Below, in pieces: positions 16,455-25,380 of a stretch of DNA of 64,000 nucleotides. The position numbers were made by a program, and so were the translations under genes. This stretch comes from UMGS1519 sp050951095 (GTDB lineage: Bacteria > Actinomycetota > Coriobacteriia > Coriobacteriales > Eggerthellaceae), in the NCBI GenBank assembly GCA_050951095.1, contig JBMNIQ010000003.1:310001-374000 (forward strand). The letters are read 5' to 3'. The notes beneath the pieces were generated by a model that did no database searches, was not told the DNA's origin, and saw nothing but the letters and a program-made list of their open reading frames with translations. Position 1 is the stretch's first letter. Every line of letters begins with the position of its first letter.

Positions 16455-16924
16455 TGCGCGCGCTGGTGCAACGCGTCACGCATGCGGAGGTGCGCATCGT
16501 GGACGGCACGGCCGGCGCGTTCGACTGGGAGCCGGCGCGCAACATCGGCCAGGGCTTCGTGGTGCTGCTGGGCGTGGGCGAACACGACACGGAGGCGGAT
16601 GCCGACAAGCTGTGGCGCAAGATAGCGCGCATGCGCATCTTCGCGGACGAGAACGGGAAGACGAACCTTTCGCTTGCGGATGTGGGCGGCCAGGTCATGG
16701 TCGTCTCGCAATTCACGCTGTATGCGAATTGCAAGAAGGGCAACCGTCCCAGCTTCAAGCAGGCCGGTGCGCCCGACGAGGCGAAGCGCCTGTACCGCTA
16801 TTTCACGGAGCTTGCACGCGCAGACGTGCCGCAGGTGGCTGCCGGCGAGTTCGGCGCCGATATGCGCATCGAGCTTGAGAACGACGGCCCGTTCACGATC
16901 TGGCTGGATACGGACGAGCTGTAA
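16454..16924 (+). CDS. dtd: D-aminoacyl-tRNA deacylase
   Basis: 156 residues. Hydrolyses D-amino acids mischarged onto tRNA, a proofreading role in the cytoplasm. Family signatures are MRALVQRVTHAEV at the N-terminus, the active-site SQFTLYANCKKGNRPSF segment, and NDGPFTIWLD near the end. The last corresponds to the usual NxGPVT motif with Phe in place of Val. The start overlaps the map stop. Confidence 0.95.
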   Translation: MRALVQRVTHAEVRIVDGTAGAFDWEPARNIGQGFVVLLGVGEHDTEADADKLWRKIARMRIFADENGKTNLSLADVGGQVMVVSQFTLYANCKKGNRPSFKQAGAPDEAKRLYRYFTELARADVPQVAAGEFGADMRIELENDGPFTIWLDTDEL

Positions 16925-16974
16925 CCGGGGCGCGCGGCGTCCGGTTGCGGGGCAGCGAGTCGAATTGAAACGCA

Positions 16975-17016
16975 AAGCGGCCCGTCCGATGCCGGTTGGC
17001 GTCGGACGGGCCGCTT
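16975..17016. terminator. Bidirectional terminator between dtd and the glutaredoxin gene
   Basis: A ~15-bp perfect stem AAGCGGCCCGTCCGA/TCGGACGGGCCGCTT with a 12-nt loop lies between convergent genes. The T-rich side faces leftward transcription from the glutaredoxin gene. Confidence 0.85.
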
Positions 17017-17032
17017 CCTGGTTGCAGGGCGG

Positions 17033-17269
17033 TTAGCGTTCCTGCAGGTAGGCGATGATGTCGTCGGATTCGTACAGCGGCTTTCCGTCGATGATCAGGC
17101 ACGGTGCCTGGTTCTTGCCGCCGATTGCCATCAGGTCCTTCAGGTTGCCGCCCTCGAACAGGTTGCGCGTTTCGATCTGGATGCCGTTCGCATCCATGAA
17201 GCGCTGCACCTTCTGGCAATACGGGCAGCCGGGTTTGACATACAGCAGGAGATTCGGTTCGTTGGCCAT
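17033..17269 (-). CDS. Glutaredoxin-like protein
   Basis: 78 residues in a thioredoxin fold. The redox motif CPYC is near residues 15-18 (KPGCPYCQK), and the cis-Pro segment QAPCLIIDG and the GKPLYESDDIIAYL end match glutaredoxin/GST-N-like small proteins. The ATG at 17269 has AAAGGA upstream. It probably acts as a small cytoplasmic disulfide reductant; the partner is unknown. It is transcribed as a single gene. Confidence 0.88.
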   Translation of the reverse strand: MANEPNLLLYVKPGCPYCQKVQRFMDANGIQIETRNLFEGGNLKDLMAIGGKNQAPCLIIDGKPLYESDDIIAYLQER

Positions 17270-17375
17270 GGTGTTGCATCCTTTCTGGGAGGGACCGGAT
17301 TCGGTGCTGCCGGAGCTTATGCGAATAGGATCTTGCGGGACTCGTGCATGGTGCAGGCCGGCGCGGGGCATGCGT

Positions 17376-17837
17376 TTACAGGTACTGCAGGTAGGACAGG
17401 TAGCTCTGCGCGGATTCCGGGACGGACAGCGTGATGTTCTGGTCGTTCGCACAGACGGTCACGTACGAGGGGTCGTCATACGTGGTGATGGTTGCTTCCG
17501 TGCCGCCGTAATTGCCGTTGTACGTGTTCGCCACCGTGGCGTTGCTGGGAAGCTGCGTGGCGTTCCAATCCTTGATGTCCAGGTTGTCGATCATGTTGTC
17601 CACCTGGCTCTCCGACATGCCGGTGTAGTTCGCGATGGATTCTTCGTTGTTGCGAAGCGTGGAATCGATCTTGCTCTTGATGCCCAGGTTGTCCAGCGCT
17701 TGATTCTGGATGGCGGTGGTGATGCCGGTTATCGGGTTCGCATTGCCCAATTGGGTTGAGCTGAAGATGCAGAGCGCCGCGAACGCGGCAACGATCACGA
17801 GGACGGTGATCGCCAAGCGTTTCATTACTTTCCCCAT
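17376..17837 (-). CDS. Hypothetical membrane-anchored or secreted protein
   Basis: 153 residues from the ATG at 17837, which follows AAGGAG. The N-terminus MGKVMKRLAITVLVIVAAFAALCIFSS is a signal peptide or membrane anchor. The rest is an acidic extracellular domain rich in Asn/Thr/Asp (SQVDNMIDNLDIKDWNATQLP). I recognise no family. A TATTAT -10-like box (17946-17951, minus strand) and an 8-bp hairpin (17874-17898) lie in its leader. It is monocistronic; function unknown. Confidence 0.7.
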   Translation of the reverse strand: MGKVMKRLAITVLVIVAAFAALCIFSSTQLGNANPITGITTAIQNQALDNLGIKSKIDSTLRNNEESIANYTGMSESQVDNMIDNLDIKDWNATQLPSNATVANTYNGNYGGTEATITTYDDPSYVTVCANDQNITLSVPESAQSYLSYLQYL

Positions 17838-18211
17838 AAACGAAAGCTCCTTGTGCAAGTTCGCATGCCGAAGGCAGCGGGGGCAGCTTGCCCGCTGCGG
17901 GGCCGAATCCCGTGCGAATGAGCCCAGATTCGGCTATCTGTCCGCATAATAGGGTCATCTGCATGAATAAAGGAGCCTATCGGCGTCGATTCCCTAAACT
18001 GTTCGCGCAATCTTCTCGCAACATCCAAAAACCGTGGTGGAACAGTGGTGTCCGAGGGCTTGGCGCCCTGTAAAAATCATGTTTGGCGTATAGTGTTACG
18101 AAATTGACGTGACGCAATACGCATTGGCGGAACGACTCGATGCCGGTCGGTTTTCGAACCGCCCTGCACGCCCGGCTCCGTCCTGCAGCGCAAGGAGAGA
18201 AGGGATCAACG
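17838..18211. other. Divergent intergenic region with two candidate promoters
   Basis: It separates the leftward secreted-protein gene from dapL. It contains a leader hairpin GCAGCGGG/CCCGCTGC (17874-17898), a leftward TATTAT box (17946-17951) and a rightward TATAGT box (18089-18094). The dapL leader is about 110 nt. No gene is seen. Confidence 0.5.
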
Positions 18212-19438
18212 TTGGCCAAGGTCAATGAAAACTACCAGAAACTCCCGGGAAGCTACCTGTTTTCCGAGATCGCCCGCCGTACTGCCGCCTATACGGAGGC
18301 TCATCCCGAGGCGAATATGATCAAGATGGGCATCGGCGACGTGACCCGCCCGCTGGCGCCTGCGGTCGTGTCCGCCATGCATGCCGCCGTCGACGACATG
18401 GCGAAGCCGGAGACGTTCCACGGCTACGGCCCCGAGCAGGGCTACGATTTCCTGCGCAAGGCCATTGCCGACAACGATTTCCGCGCACGCGGCGTGGATA
18501 TCGACGACGACGAGATCTTCGTGTCCGACGGCGCGAAGAGCGATACCGGCAACATCGGCGACCTGCTGAGCGTCGACAACAAGATTGCCGTATGCGACCC
18601 GGTGTACCCGGTGTACGTTGACACGAACGCCATGGCCGGCCGTGCGGGCGACTACGACGAGGCCACGCAGCGCTGGACGAACATCTATTACATGCCCACG
18701 ACGGCGGAGAACGACTTCTGCCCGGCCCTGCCCGACCAGAAGGTGGACGTCATCTACCTGTGCAGCCCGAACAACCCCACCGGCACCGTGCTGAACCGCA
18801 CGGAGCTGACGAAGTGGGTGGAATACGCGAACGCGAACGATTCCATCATCATGTTCGATGCCGCTTACGAGCGCTTCATCCAGGACGACGACGTTCCGCA
18901 CAGCATCTACGAGATCCCCGGCGCCGAGACGTGCGCCATCGAGTTCCGTTCGTTCTCGAAGACGGCCGGCTTCACGGGTGCCCGCTGCGGCTACACCGTG
19001 GTGCCGAAGGCGCTTGTGCGCGACGGCCAGAGCCTGAACGCCATGTGGCTGCGCCGCCAGACCACGAAGTTCAACGGCGCGTCGTACATCATCCAGCGCG
19101 GGGCCGCTGCCGTGTACACGCCCGAAGGCGCACAGCAGATCGAGGAGACGCTGGACTTCTACCGCGAGAACGCGAAGGTCATCGTCGAGGGTCTGACGGA
19201 AGCGGGCCTGAAGGTGTTCGGCGGCAAGAACAGCCCGTACATCTGGTGCCAGACGCCGGACGGCATGGGCTCGTGGGAGTTCTTCGACCTGCTGCTGGAC
19301 AAGGCGAACATCATCACCACGCCCGGCGCGGGCTTCGGCCCGTCTGGCGAGGGCTACATCCGCTTGACGGCGTTCGGCGAAGCGGATGCCACGAAGGAGG
19401 CCATGGAGCGCATCAAGAAGCTCATGGCGCAGCGTTAA
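18212..19438 (+). CDS. dapL: LL-diaminopimelate aminotransferase
   Basis: 408 residues. A PLP class I/II aminotransferase converting tetrahydrodipicolinate directly to LL-diaminopimelate for lysine and peptidoglycan synthesis, in the cytoplasm. The start is taken as TTG at 18212 because AAGGAGAGAAGG is well placed and the protein then begins LAKVNENYQKLPGSYLFSEI as in known DapL. PLP motifs are SDGAKSDTGN, CSPNNPTGTVL and the Schiff-base Lys in FRSFSKTAGFTGARCGY. It implies the one-step DapL variant of the DAP pathway. It is monocistronic with a strong terminator. Confidence 0.95.
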   Translation: MAKVNENYQKLPGSYLFSEIARRTAAYTEAHPEANMIKMGIGDVTRPLAPAVVSAMHAAVDDMAKPETFHGYGPEQGYDFLRKAIADNDFRARGVDIDDDEIFVSDGAKSDTGNIGDLLSVDNKIAVCDPVYPVYVDTNAMAGRAGDYDEATQRWTNIYYMPTTAENDFCPALPDQKVDVIYLCSPNNPTGTVLNRTELTKWVEYANANDSIIMFDAAYERFIQDDDVPHSIYEIPGAETCAIEFRSFSKTAGFTGARCGYTVVPKALVRDGQSLNAMWLRRQTTKFNGASYIIQRGAAAVYTPEGAQQIEETLDFYRENAKVIVEGLTEAGLKVFGGKNSPYIWCQTPDGMGSWEFFDLLLDKANIITTPGAGFGPSGEGYIRLTAFGEADATKEAMERIKKLMAQR

Positions 19439-19468
19439 GCCGTTTGCGAACAGCTGCGTATCCCTATG

Positions 19469-19496
19469 GAGGCGGGCCCCGTGCCCGCCTCTTTTT
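19469..19496 (+). terminator. Intrinsic terminator after dapL
   Basis: Perfect stem GAGGCGGGC/GCCCGCCTC with a 5-nt loop followed by TTTTT, 30 bp after the dapL stop. Confidence 0.9.
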
Positions 19497-19518
19497 CTAT
19501 TGGCGGCCTGCGCGGACG

Positions 19519-20178
19519 CTATGCGGATTGCGCTATGCGGGCCACGGCGCCCGGTATGTCGGACGCGGTGGTGCATTCCGCATCCGGGTGGCATGCGGTC
19601 AGCACGTTGCGGGGGAACATGCCCCAGAGCGCGGCGATGGTCTGCGCGCCGGCGGCGTTGCCGGATTCCAGGTCGTACGGGCTGTCCCCGGTGTAGATGC
19701 ACTGCTCGGGCGGGAATCCCAGCTGCTGCGCGCCCGCGAGCACGGGTCCCGGCGCCGGCTTGTACGTGTCGCAATCCTCCTTGCCCACCAAACAGGAGAA
19801 ATACGATGCGATGCCCGTGATGTCCAGGCCGCGGGCGCAGAGCCGGTGGCGCTTCGACGTCACGACGCCCAGCGCGTAGCCGGCGTCGGCCAGTTGCTGC
19901 AAGGAGTCCTTGATGCCGGGGAACAGGGATACCGTGGCGTCGTGGTGCGCATGGTTGAACTCCTGGTAGGCATCCCACAGGCGCTGCCGGACAGCGGGGT
20001 CGGGATCGAAGTCCGCGATCTGCGTGACCAGCGGCTGCCCGACCTTCTCCATGACCACGGCTTCTGGGAGCTCATGGCCCAGCACGGTGCGCGTCGCATA
20101 GCGGAAGCTGTCCAGGATCAGCTGGTACGTATCCACCAGCGTGCCGTCGTTATCGAACAATATCGCCTTCACGGTCAT
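19519..20178 (-). CDS. HAD-family phosphatase, phosphoglycolate phosphatase-like
   Basis: 219 residues. HAD motifs: FDNDGTLVD (nucleophile Asp) at residues ~8-16, VVTSKR (motif II) near 106, and KPAPGPVL with GDSPYDLESG (motifs III/IV) near 140-170. A helical cap lies between motifs I and II (subclass I). Similar proteins include Gph and PpaX. The substrate is not determinable from sequence. The ATG at 20178 is the natural start (MTVKAILFDNDGT). It converges on dapL. Confidence 0.88.
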   Translation of the reverse strand: MTVKAILFDNDGTLVDTYQLILDSFRYATRTVLGHELPEAVVMEKVGQPLVTQIADFDPDPAVRQRLWDAYQEFNHAHHDATVSLFPGIKDSLQQLADAGYALGVVTSKRHRLCARGLDITGIASYFSCLVGKEDCDTYKPAPGPVLAGAQQLGFPPEQCIYTGDSPYDLESGNAAGAQTIAALWGMFPRNVLTACHPDAECTTASDIPGAVARIAQSA

Positions 20179-20325
20179 GGTCTGCGCCTTCCTTGCGGTT
20201 TGCCTGCCCCGCTATCATAGGGCATCCGCACGGGGCGTTCGTTGGGGGCATTCGCGGATACGACCGGCGGCAGGGGTTTATCGCCGCCGTCAAGTGGGAT
20301 ACCATAGCGCTAGATTGAAGTGCGA

Positions 20326-20419
20326 TGCAGGGGTACCGCCGGGCATAGGGGCCGGGCGCGTTGAGAAGGCGTTTTCGCCTACCCTTTGAACCTGTCAGCT
20401 AACACTGGTGTAGGGAGCA
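20326..20419 (+). promoter_or_regulatory. TPP (THI-element) riboswitch
   Basis: The aptamer carries the hallmark segments GGGGTACC, TTGAGA (for CTGAGA), TACCCTTTGAACCTG, and CACTGGTGTAGGGA in the right order, closed by a TGC/GCA P1. It precedes thiM by ~70 bp and should repress the operon when thiamine pyrophosphate is abundant. Confidence 0.95.
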
Positions 20420-20433
20420 TACCTTTGCATGCG

Positions 20434-20465
20434 AAGGCGTCTTCCCGCTCACGGGGAGGCGCCTT
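20434..20465 (+). terminator. Expression-platform hairpin of the TPP riboswitch
   Basis: AAGGCGTCTTCCC pairs with GGGGAGGCGCCTT (one or two mismatches) around GCTCAC, followed by GTTTACT and then the thiM ribosome site AGGAGGGG. It could act as a transcription terminator or as a hairpin next to the ribosome site; the T-tract is weak. Confidence 0.6.
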
Positions 20466-20487
20466 GTTTACTAGGAGGGGAAAGGCC

Positions 20488-21333
20488 ATGGCGCAGAAAA
20501 CGGAGATACAGGAACGCATCAGGCAGGCGGTCAAGGCGGTGAAGCGCGACAACCCCATGGCGGGCTCCATCACGAACAACGTGACTATCGACTTCGTGGC
20601 GAATGCGCAGCTGGCCGTGGGCGGTTCGGCCGCCATGGTCTATCTGCCGGACGAGGCGGAGGCGCTGGTCGCGGGCGGCAATGCCGTGTATGCGAACGTG
20701 GGCACGCTGGTGCCGGTGCTGGGCGAGAGCATTCCCGCACTTGCCCGTGCGGCGCATGAGGCCGGCAAGGCGCTCGTGCTGGACCCGGTGGCGCTGGGCA
20801 TCGGGGCGCTGCGCACGCAGATCGTCTCGCAGCTGAAGCAGTACAAGCCCGCCGTCATCCGCGGCAACGCCTCGGAGATCATCGCCGTGGCGAACCTGTG
20901 GGACCTGACGGGCGCCGCCGACGAGGCTTCCCGCGTGCGCGGCGTGGATTCGACGGATACCGTGGATGCCGCCGAGGATGCGGCGGTTGCCATCGCCCGT
21001 TTCACGGGCGGCGCCGTGGCGGTGTCCGGCGAAACGGACATGGTGACGGACGGCGCCGTCATCGCGCATTCGCATGGCGGATCGGAGCTGATGACGTGCG
21101 TGACGGGTTCCGGCTGCTCGCTGGGCGGCGTCATGGCCGTCTACGCCACGGAGGCGGATCCTTTCACCGCGGCGCTGACGGGCGTCCAAGTCTACAATCT
21201 GGCAGGCGCCCGCGCGGCCCGGAAGGCGGACGCGCCCGGCAGTTTCAAGGTGGCGTTCATCGACGAGCTCTATCGCGCAACGCCGGACGATATCGCGGAC
21301 AACCCGTTCGAGGTGCAGGAGGTTGCGCGATGA
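20488..21333 (+). CDS. thiM: Hydroxyethylthiazole kinase
   Basis: 281 residues. Phosphorylates 4-methyl-5-(2-hydroxyethyl)thiazole for thiamine salvage. Signatures are SITNNVTIDFVANAQLAVGGSAAM near residue 25, LDPVALG, the RGNASEI segment near residue 120, and VTGSGCSLGGVMA (ribokinase-like GSGC anion hole) near 205. AGGAGGGG precedes the ATG. It is the first gene under the TPP riboswitch. Its stop overlaps the next start (ATGA). Confidence 0.95.
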   Translation: MAQKTEIQERIRQAVKAVKRDNPMAGSITNNVTIDFVANAQLAVGGSAAMVYLPDEAEALVAGGNAVYANVGTLVPVLGESIPALARAAHEAGKALVLDPVALGIGALRTQIVSQLKQYKPAVIRGNASEIIAVANLWDLTGAADEASRVRGVDSTDTVDAAEDAAVAIARFTGGAVAVSGETDMVTDGAVIAHSHGGSELMTCVTGSGCSLGGVMAVYATEADPFTAALTGVQVYNLAGARAARKADAPGSFKVAFIDELYRATPDDIADNPFEVQEVAR

Positions 21334-21650
21334 ATACGCTTGTAGCGGTTGCCATCGCGCCGTTCGGCGTGGGCGACGAGCTTGCCCCCGAAGTGGCGCA
21401 GGTCGTGAACGTCATCCGCAAATCGGGTCTGCCGAACCGCACGTACTCCATGTTCACGGAGATCGAAGGCGAATGGGACGAGGTCATGCAAGTGGTGAAG
21501 GATGCCACGTTCGCGCTTGCCGAGAAGGGCATTCGCACGGAAGTGGTGCTGAAAGCGGACATCCGTCCCGGCCGACGGGATATGATGGACCAGAAGGTGA
21601 AGAGCGTGAACGACATCATCGGCGCGCCCGATGATGCAGAGGAGGCATAG
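21330..21650 (+). CDS. Thiamine-binding protein of the MTH1187/YkoF type (DUF77)
   Basis: 106 residues. The fold family is recognisable from MNTLVAVAIAPFGVG, SGLPNRTYSMFTEIEGEWDEVM and RTEVVLKADIRPGR. Members bind thiamine or thiazole/HMP intermediates and are found in thiamine-regulated operons. Here it overlaps thiM by 4 bp and precedes thiE. Its precise role (chaperone, sensor or salvage component) is unknown. Confidence 0.85.
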   Translation: MNTLVAVAIAPFGVGDELAPEVAQVVNVIRKSGLPNRTYSMFTEIEGEWDEVMQVVKDATFALAEKGIRTEVVLKADIRPGRRDMMDQKVKSVNDIIGAPDDAEEA

Positions 21651-21651
21651 C

Positions 21652-22347
21652 ATGGGTATCCGCGAGAACTTCAGCATCCGGGCATACCTGGTCATCGGCC
21701 CGGAGAACACGATGGGGCGCCCGGTGGGGCAGATCGTCTCCCAGGCGCTGCGGGCAGGGTTCACCTGCGTGCAGGTCCGCTCGAAGGTCAGCTCTGCGCG
21801 CGAGCTCATCGATCTGTGCGGCGAGGCGGCGGCCGCCATCGCCGCGGAGGGGAAGAGCGACACCGTGCCGCTGCTGGTGGACGACCGCCTGGACGTGGTG
21901 CTGGCGGCCCGCGCGCAGGGCATCAAGGTCGACGGCGTGCATGTGGGGCAGTCCGACATTCCCGTGGACGTATGCCGCGAATACCTGGGGCCGGACGGCA
22001 TCGTGGGGCTGTCCGCCCGCGCGCACGAGATGCTGGAATACGTGAAGACGGCGGACGTCGTGGCGGATGCGGACTATTTCGGCGTGGGACCGCTGCACGA
22101 GACGCCCACGAAGCCCGATTGCGGCATGGACGACGACGGCAGCATCGTGGTGCGCACGCTGGAGGATATCGAGGAGCTGGCCCGCGTGAGCCCGCTGCCC
22201 ATCGTCGTGGGCGGCGGCGTGAAGGCGGCCGACGTGCCGGCGCTTTCGCGCACGGGCGCCGACGGCTTCTTCGTGGTGTCCGCGGTCTGCGGCGCCGCCG
22301 ATCCGGAAGACGCTGCGCGCGAATTGGTGGAGGCGTGGGAAGGTTAG
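21652..22347 (+). CDS. thiE: Thiamine-phosphate synthase
   Basis: 231 residues. Condenses HMP-pyrophosphate with thiazole phosphate to give thiamine phosphate. A TIM-barrel protein with VQVRSK (usual QLRxK), LLVDDRLDVVLAA, DGVHVGQSDIP, GLSARAHEM, ADYFGVGPLHETPTKPD and PIVVGGGVKAADVP. The ATG at 21652 follows GAGGAGG and directly abuts the preceding stop. With thiM it gives a thiazole salvage route. No thiD or thiC is seen in the window. Confidence 0.95.
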   Translation: MGIRENFSIRAYLVIGPENTMGRPVGQIVSQALRAGFTCVQVRSKVSSARELIDLCGEAAAAIAAEGKSDTVPLLVDDRLDVVLAARAQGIKVDGVHVGQSDIPVDVCREYLGPDGIVGLSARAHEMLEYVKTADVVADADYFGVGPLHETPTKPDCGMDDDGSIVVRTLEDIEELARVSPLPIVVGGGVKAADVPALSRTGADGFFVVSAVCGAADPEDAARELVEAWEG

Positions 22348-22350
22348 CGC

Positions 22351-23601
22351 ATGAGCTCCGTTCAAGATGCCGTTCAGATCTGGCAGAAGCTGGAAAGCGA
22401 TAAGCTCCACGTGCTCATGCACCGTTGCGTCCGCGTGCGCAACCGCAACGTCACGTGCCGCAAGTGCGTCGATGCATGCCCGGTGGAGTGCATCACCGTG
22501 GAGGGGAACAACCTGGCCGTGGACCCGTTCGCCTGCATCGGCTGCGGCACGTGCGCCACGGCATGCCCCGTCGGCGCGCTCATACCGCTGAAGCCCGCCG
22601 ACCGCCAGCTGGAGGACCTGATGGTGAATTCGCTGGACCTGAACGACGGCACGGCCGTCATTGCGTGCCGCGAGATGGCGGACAAGGCGCGCGGGCGCAT
22701 CGACCCGGGCAAGGTGGTGCGCGTGGAATGCCTGAGCCGCGTGGACGAGAGCCTGCTGGCAAGCCTTGCCGGCCTGGATGCGCGGCGCGTGATGCTGGTA
22801 TGCGGCGATTGCGACTCATGCGAGCTTTCCCGTGCCGGGCAGGTGGCGTTGGACGTGGTGCTCACGATGCGCGACATCCTGACGCTGTGGAACAGCCCCA
22901 TGACGGTGGAGGTGCACCAGCGGTTCCCGTCGTTCGTGCGCTTCCAGGCAGAGCATGACGAAGGCCGCCGCGACCTGATGCGCGACGCCCGCGATGCCGC
23001 ATTCGACGTGGCCGCCGCAACGGCCGACTACGAGATCAAGAACGCGCTGCAAAGTGACGAAGAGCAGGAATTCTCGTTCGCCATGCTGCGTTCCGCGAAC
23101 GGGCGCAACCTGCCGCAGTTCATGCCGCATCGCCGCGAGCGGCTGCATGAGGCGCTGGATTACCTGGGAACGCCGCGCGACGAGATCCTGACGTCGCGCC
23201 TGTGGGGCCATGCGGAGCTCGACCCCGAGGCATGCGACGGCTGCGGCATGTGCGAGATGTTCTGCCCCACGGGCGCCATACGCCTGGTGTACGACGACGG
23301 GGACGCCGATGGGCCCCGCACGCGCTCTTCCCGCGCGCATGTCCAGGCGGTGGACGTCTTCCCGCGGCAATGCCTGCAGTGCCGCACGTGCGAGGATATC
23401 TGCCCGAGGCGCGCAATACGCATCGACCCGCAGGTGTTCGCAAGCGACATCGCATCCGGCGTCGGCGAGCGGCTGCTCATCGGCAAGGCGTACCGCGATG
23501 CGCAGGCGGCCCGGAACGAGCAGGGCGCAGCGGATGACGGCGCGGCGCCCGATGCGCCCGCAGCATCCGATGCCGCCGGCTCCGGAGCGGCCGAAGCCTG
23601 A
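22351..23601 (+). CDS. Four-cluster ferredoxin-type [4Fe-4S] protein
   Basis: 416 residues with no signal or membrane span. Four ferredoxin-like Cys motifs: CRKCVDACPVEC and CIGCGTCATACP near residues 30-75, then CDGCGMCEMFCP and CLQCRTCEDICP near 295-355. A central region has an extra Cys set (CGDCDSCE near 150). The pairs resemble 2x[4Fe-4S] modules at each end of a non-ferredoxin core. The C-terminus is an Ala/Asp-rich tail. It starts 3 nt after thiE inside a TPP-regulated operon, so it may supply electrons to an Fe-S or radical step linked to thiamine. That link is inference; the family is not identified. Confidence 0.8.
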   Translation: MSSVQDAVQIWQKLESDKLHVLMHRCVRVRNRNVTCRKCVDACPVECITVEGNNLAVDPFACIGCGTCATACPVGALIPLKPADRQLEDLMVNSLDLNDGTAVIACREMADKARGRIDPGKVVRVECLSRVDESLLASLAGLDARRVMLVCGDCDSCELSRAGQVALDVVLTMRDILTLWNSPMTVEVHQRFPSFVRFQAEHDEGRRDLMRDARDAAFDVAAATADYEIKNALQSDEEQEFSFAMLRSANGRNLPQFMPHRRERLHEALDYLGTPRDEILTSRLWGHAELDPEACDGCGMCEMFCPTGAIRLVYDDGDADGPRTRSSRAHVQAVDVFPRQCLQCRTCEDICPRRAIRIDPQVFASDIASGVGERLLIGKAYRDAQAARNEQGAADDGAAPDAPAASDAAGSGAAEA

Positions 23602-23776
23602 GCGCGCGGTTTACCCGCTGCGCAGCGGCGGCCCGCAGGGTGCGCCCGTGGGAGGTTGCGAAACCGTCATAGCGTCTTCTCATACGTGAGGTACAGTACA
23701 GGTAAAGAGAAAAGCAGCGCCGGTCCATGCGGGTCGGCGCTGCGCACCGTACCCGTGTTGAGAGAACGGAGCCTGT

Positions 23777-24838
23777 ATGGAATCCGTGACCTACCATTCC
23801 GATACCACCTGGCCGCAGTTCCAGGAATACCTTCCCGAAGCGAACCGGCTGACGCCGCAGGCCATGCCGGACGAATACTACCTGCATACATATGGCGGAT
23901 GGGAGATCCATGTGGACCGCTACCGTCCGCAGGTGTTCGCCGCGGCGGATGCATCGGATGCCGGGGATTCCCCGGCGGACGATGCCGTGCCGGAGGAGCC
24001 GGCCGCCGGGCGGGCGCTCGCGGCCGAGGCCGAGCCGAAGGGCCGCGTCGTCATCTTCCATGGCACCGGCGGCAACGGGCGCCTGATGTCGTTCATCGCC
24101 GTTCCGCTGGCGCGGGCGGGATACGAGGTGGTATGCCCCGACCTGCCGCTGTACGGGCTGACGCGCTACACCGGCGACATCCTGTACCGCGACTGGGTCG
24201 ATGTGGGGGAGACCGTCGTGCAGCATTTCGCGGACGACCATATCCCGCTGTTCGTTCTGGGGCTTTCGGCGGGCGGCATGCTTGCCTACCAGGTAGCGGA
24301 CCGCTGCAACCGGGCGGCGGCCGAAGAGGGGCGGGAAGCCGACGTCGACGGCATCATGGTCACGTGTCTGCTTGACCAGCGCGACGACAAGGTCACGCGC
24401 TCCACGGCGGCGAACCCGCTGATGGGCATCATGGCGAAGCCGGCGCTGGAGGGCCTGACGCCCGAATTGGGGTCGCTGCCCGTTCCCATGATGTTCATGG
24501 GCAACACCCGCGCCGTGGCGAACGACCGCAACCTGGCGCGGCTGCTGATGACGGATGCGAAGTCGTGCGGCGCCCTGGTGCCGCTCGTATTCATGAAGTC
24601 CCTGCTGGAGCCGGAGCTGGAGACAGAGCCCGAGGACTTCCGCACCACCCCGGTCATGGTGGCGCATCCGACGCGCGACCGGTGGACGCGCCCGGGTCTG
24701 ACGAAGCGCTTCTACAACCGCTTGGCGTGTCCGAAGATGTGGATCGACCTCGAGGGCGCGGGCCATCTGCCCGTGGAGCCGCTCGGCTTGGCGGAGCTCG
24801 AGACGGCCTGCCTCACGTTCATGGAGTGCTATCGCTAG
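23777..24838 (+). CDS. Alpha/beta hydrolase of unknown substrate
   Basis: 353 residues. The lipase-like HGTGGNG oxyanion segment is near residue 95, and the nucleophile elbow GLSAGG (Ser) is near 160. A candidate acid (Asp in HPTRDRW) and a His in GAGHLP near 335 complete a likely triad. An Ala/Glu/Pro-rich insertion (residues ~55-87) before the first strand is low-complexity. No signal peptide. A hairpin GCAGCGCCG/CGGCGCTGC (23714-23743) lies in its leader. It stands alone between the thi operon and the next unit. Confidence 0.8.
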   Translation: MESVTYHSDTTWPQFQEYLPEANRLTPQAMPDEYYLHTYGGWEIHVDRYRPQVFAAADASDAGDSPADDAVPEEPAAGRALAAEAEPKGRVVIFHGTGGNGRLMSFIAVPLARAGYEVVCPDLPLYGLTRYTGDILYRDWVDVGETVVQHFADDHIPLFVLGLSAGGMLAYQVADRCNRAAAEEGREADVDGIMVTCLLDQRDDKVTRSTAANPLMGIMAKPALEGLTPELGSLPVPMMFMGNTRAVANDRNLARLLMTDAKSCGALVPLVFMKSLLEPELETEPEDFRTTPVMVAHPTRDRWTRPGLTKRFYNRLACPKMWIDLEGAGHLPVEPLGLAELETACLTFMECYR

Positions 24839-24924
24839 CGCGGATGCGGCAGGGGCCGCCGTGCAGGGATGCACGGTCGGTGGAGAAACGGAAAATACCG
24901 CAGAAGAGAGAGGATGTCTGCCCT

Positions 24925-25374
24925 ATGACGCCACAGGAGAAGGAAGCGCGCGTGGCCAGCGCGCTGGAAATGCATGCGAAGGGCTATAACTGCGCGCAAT
25001 GCGTGGCATGCGCGCTTGCGGATTTGACGGCCGTGGACCGCAACACCCTGTTTCGCCTGATGGAGGGTTTCGGCGGCGGCATGGGAGGCTTCTCGGAGAC
25101 GTGCGGCGCGCTGTCGGGCGGCGTGGCGGTCATCGGGTACCGCAACAGCGTCGGCCAGGAGAACCCGAAGACGAAGGGCTCCACATACAAGCTGACGCGG
25201 TCGCTGGTCTCCGAGTTCCGCGATGCGAACGGCAGCACACTGTGTCCTGATCTGAAGGGCCTGCGCGGCAATCCGCCGCTGCGTTCGTGCGACGGTTGCA
25301 TCGAGGACGGCGTGCGCATGACGCTGGATGTGCTGGAGGCGGCGAAGGAAGCCGGCCTGCCGGCGGGGGTATAG
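24925..25374 (+). CDS. C_GCAxxG_C_C family redox protein
   Basis: 149 residues. Begins MTPQEKEARVASALEMHAKGYNCAQCV. The patterned cysteines (YNCAQC near 25, GGFSETCGALSGG near 60, and CDGCIEDG near 125) match the small putative redox family named for its C_GCAxxG_C_C motif. Some members are selenoproteins; here all positions are Cys and no in-frame UGA is seen. The function is unknown. The nudix gene starts 6 nt downstream, so they are co-transcribed. Confidence 0.82.
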   Translation: MTPQEKEARVASALEMHAKGYNCAQCVACALADLTAVDRNTLFRLMEGFGGGMGGFSETCGALSGGVAVIGYRNSVGQENPKTKGSTYKLTRSLVSEFRDANGSTLCPDLKGLRGNPPLRSCDGCIEDGVRMTLDVLEAAKEAGLPAGV

Positions 25375-25380
25375 CCGTCC

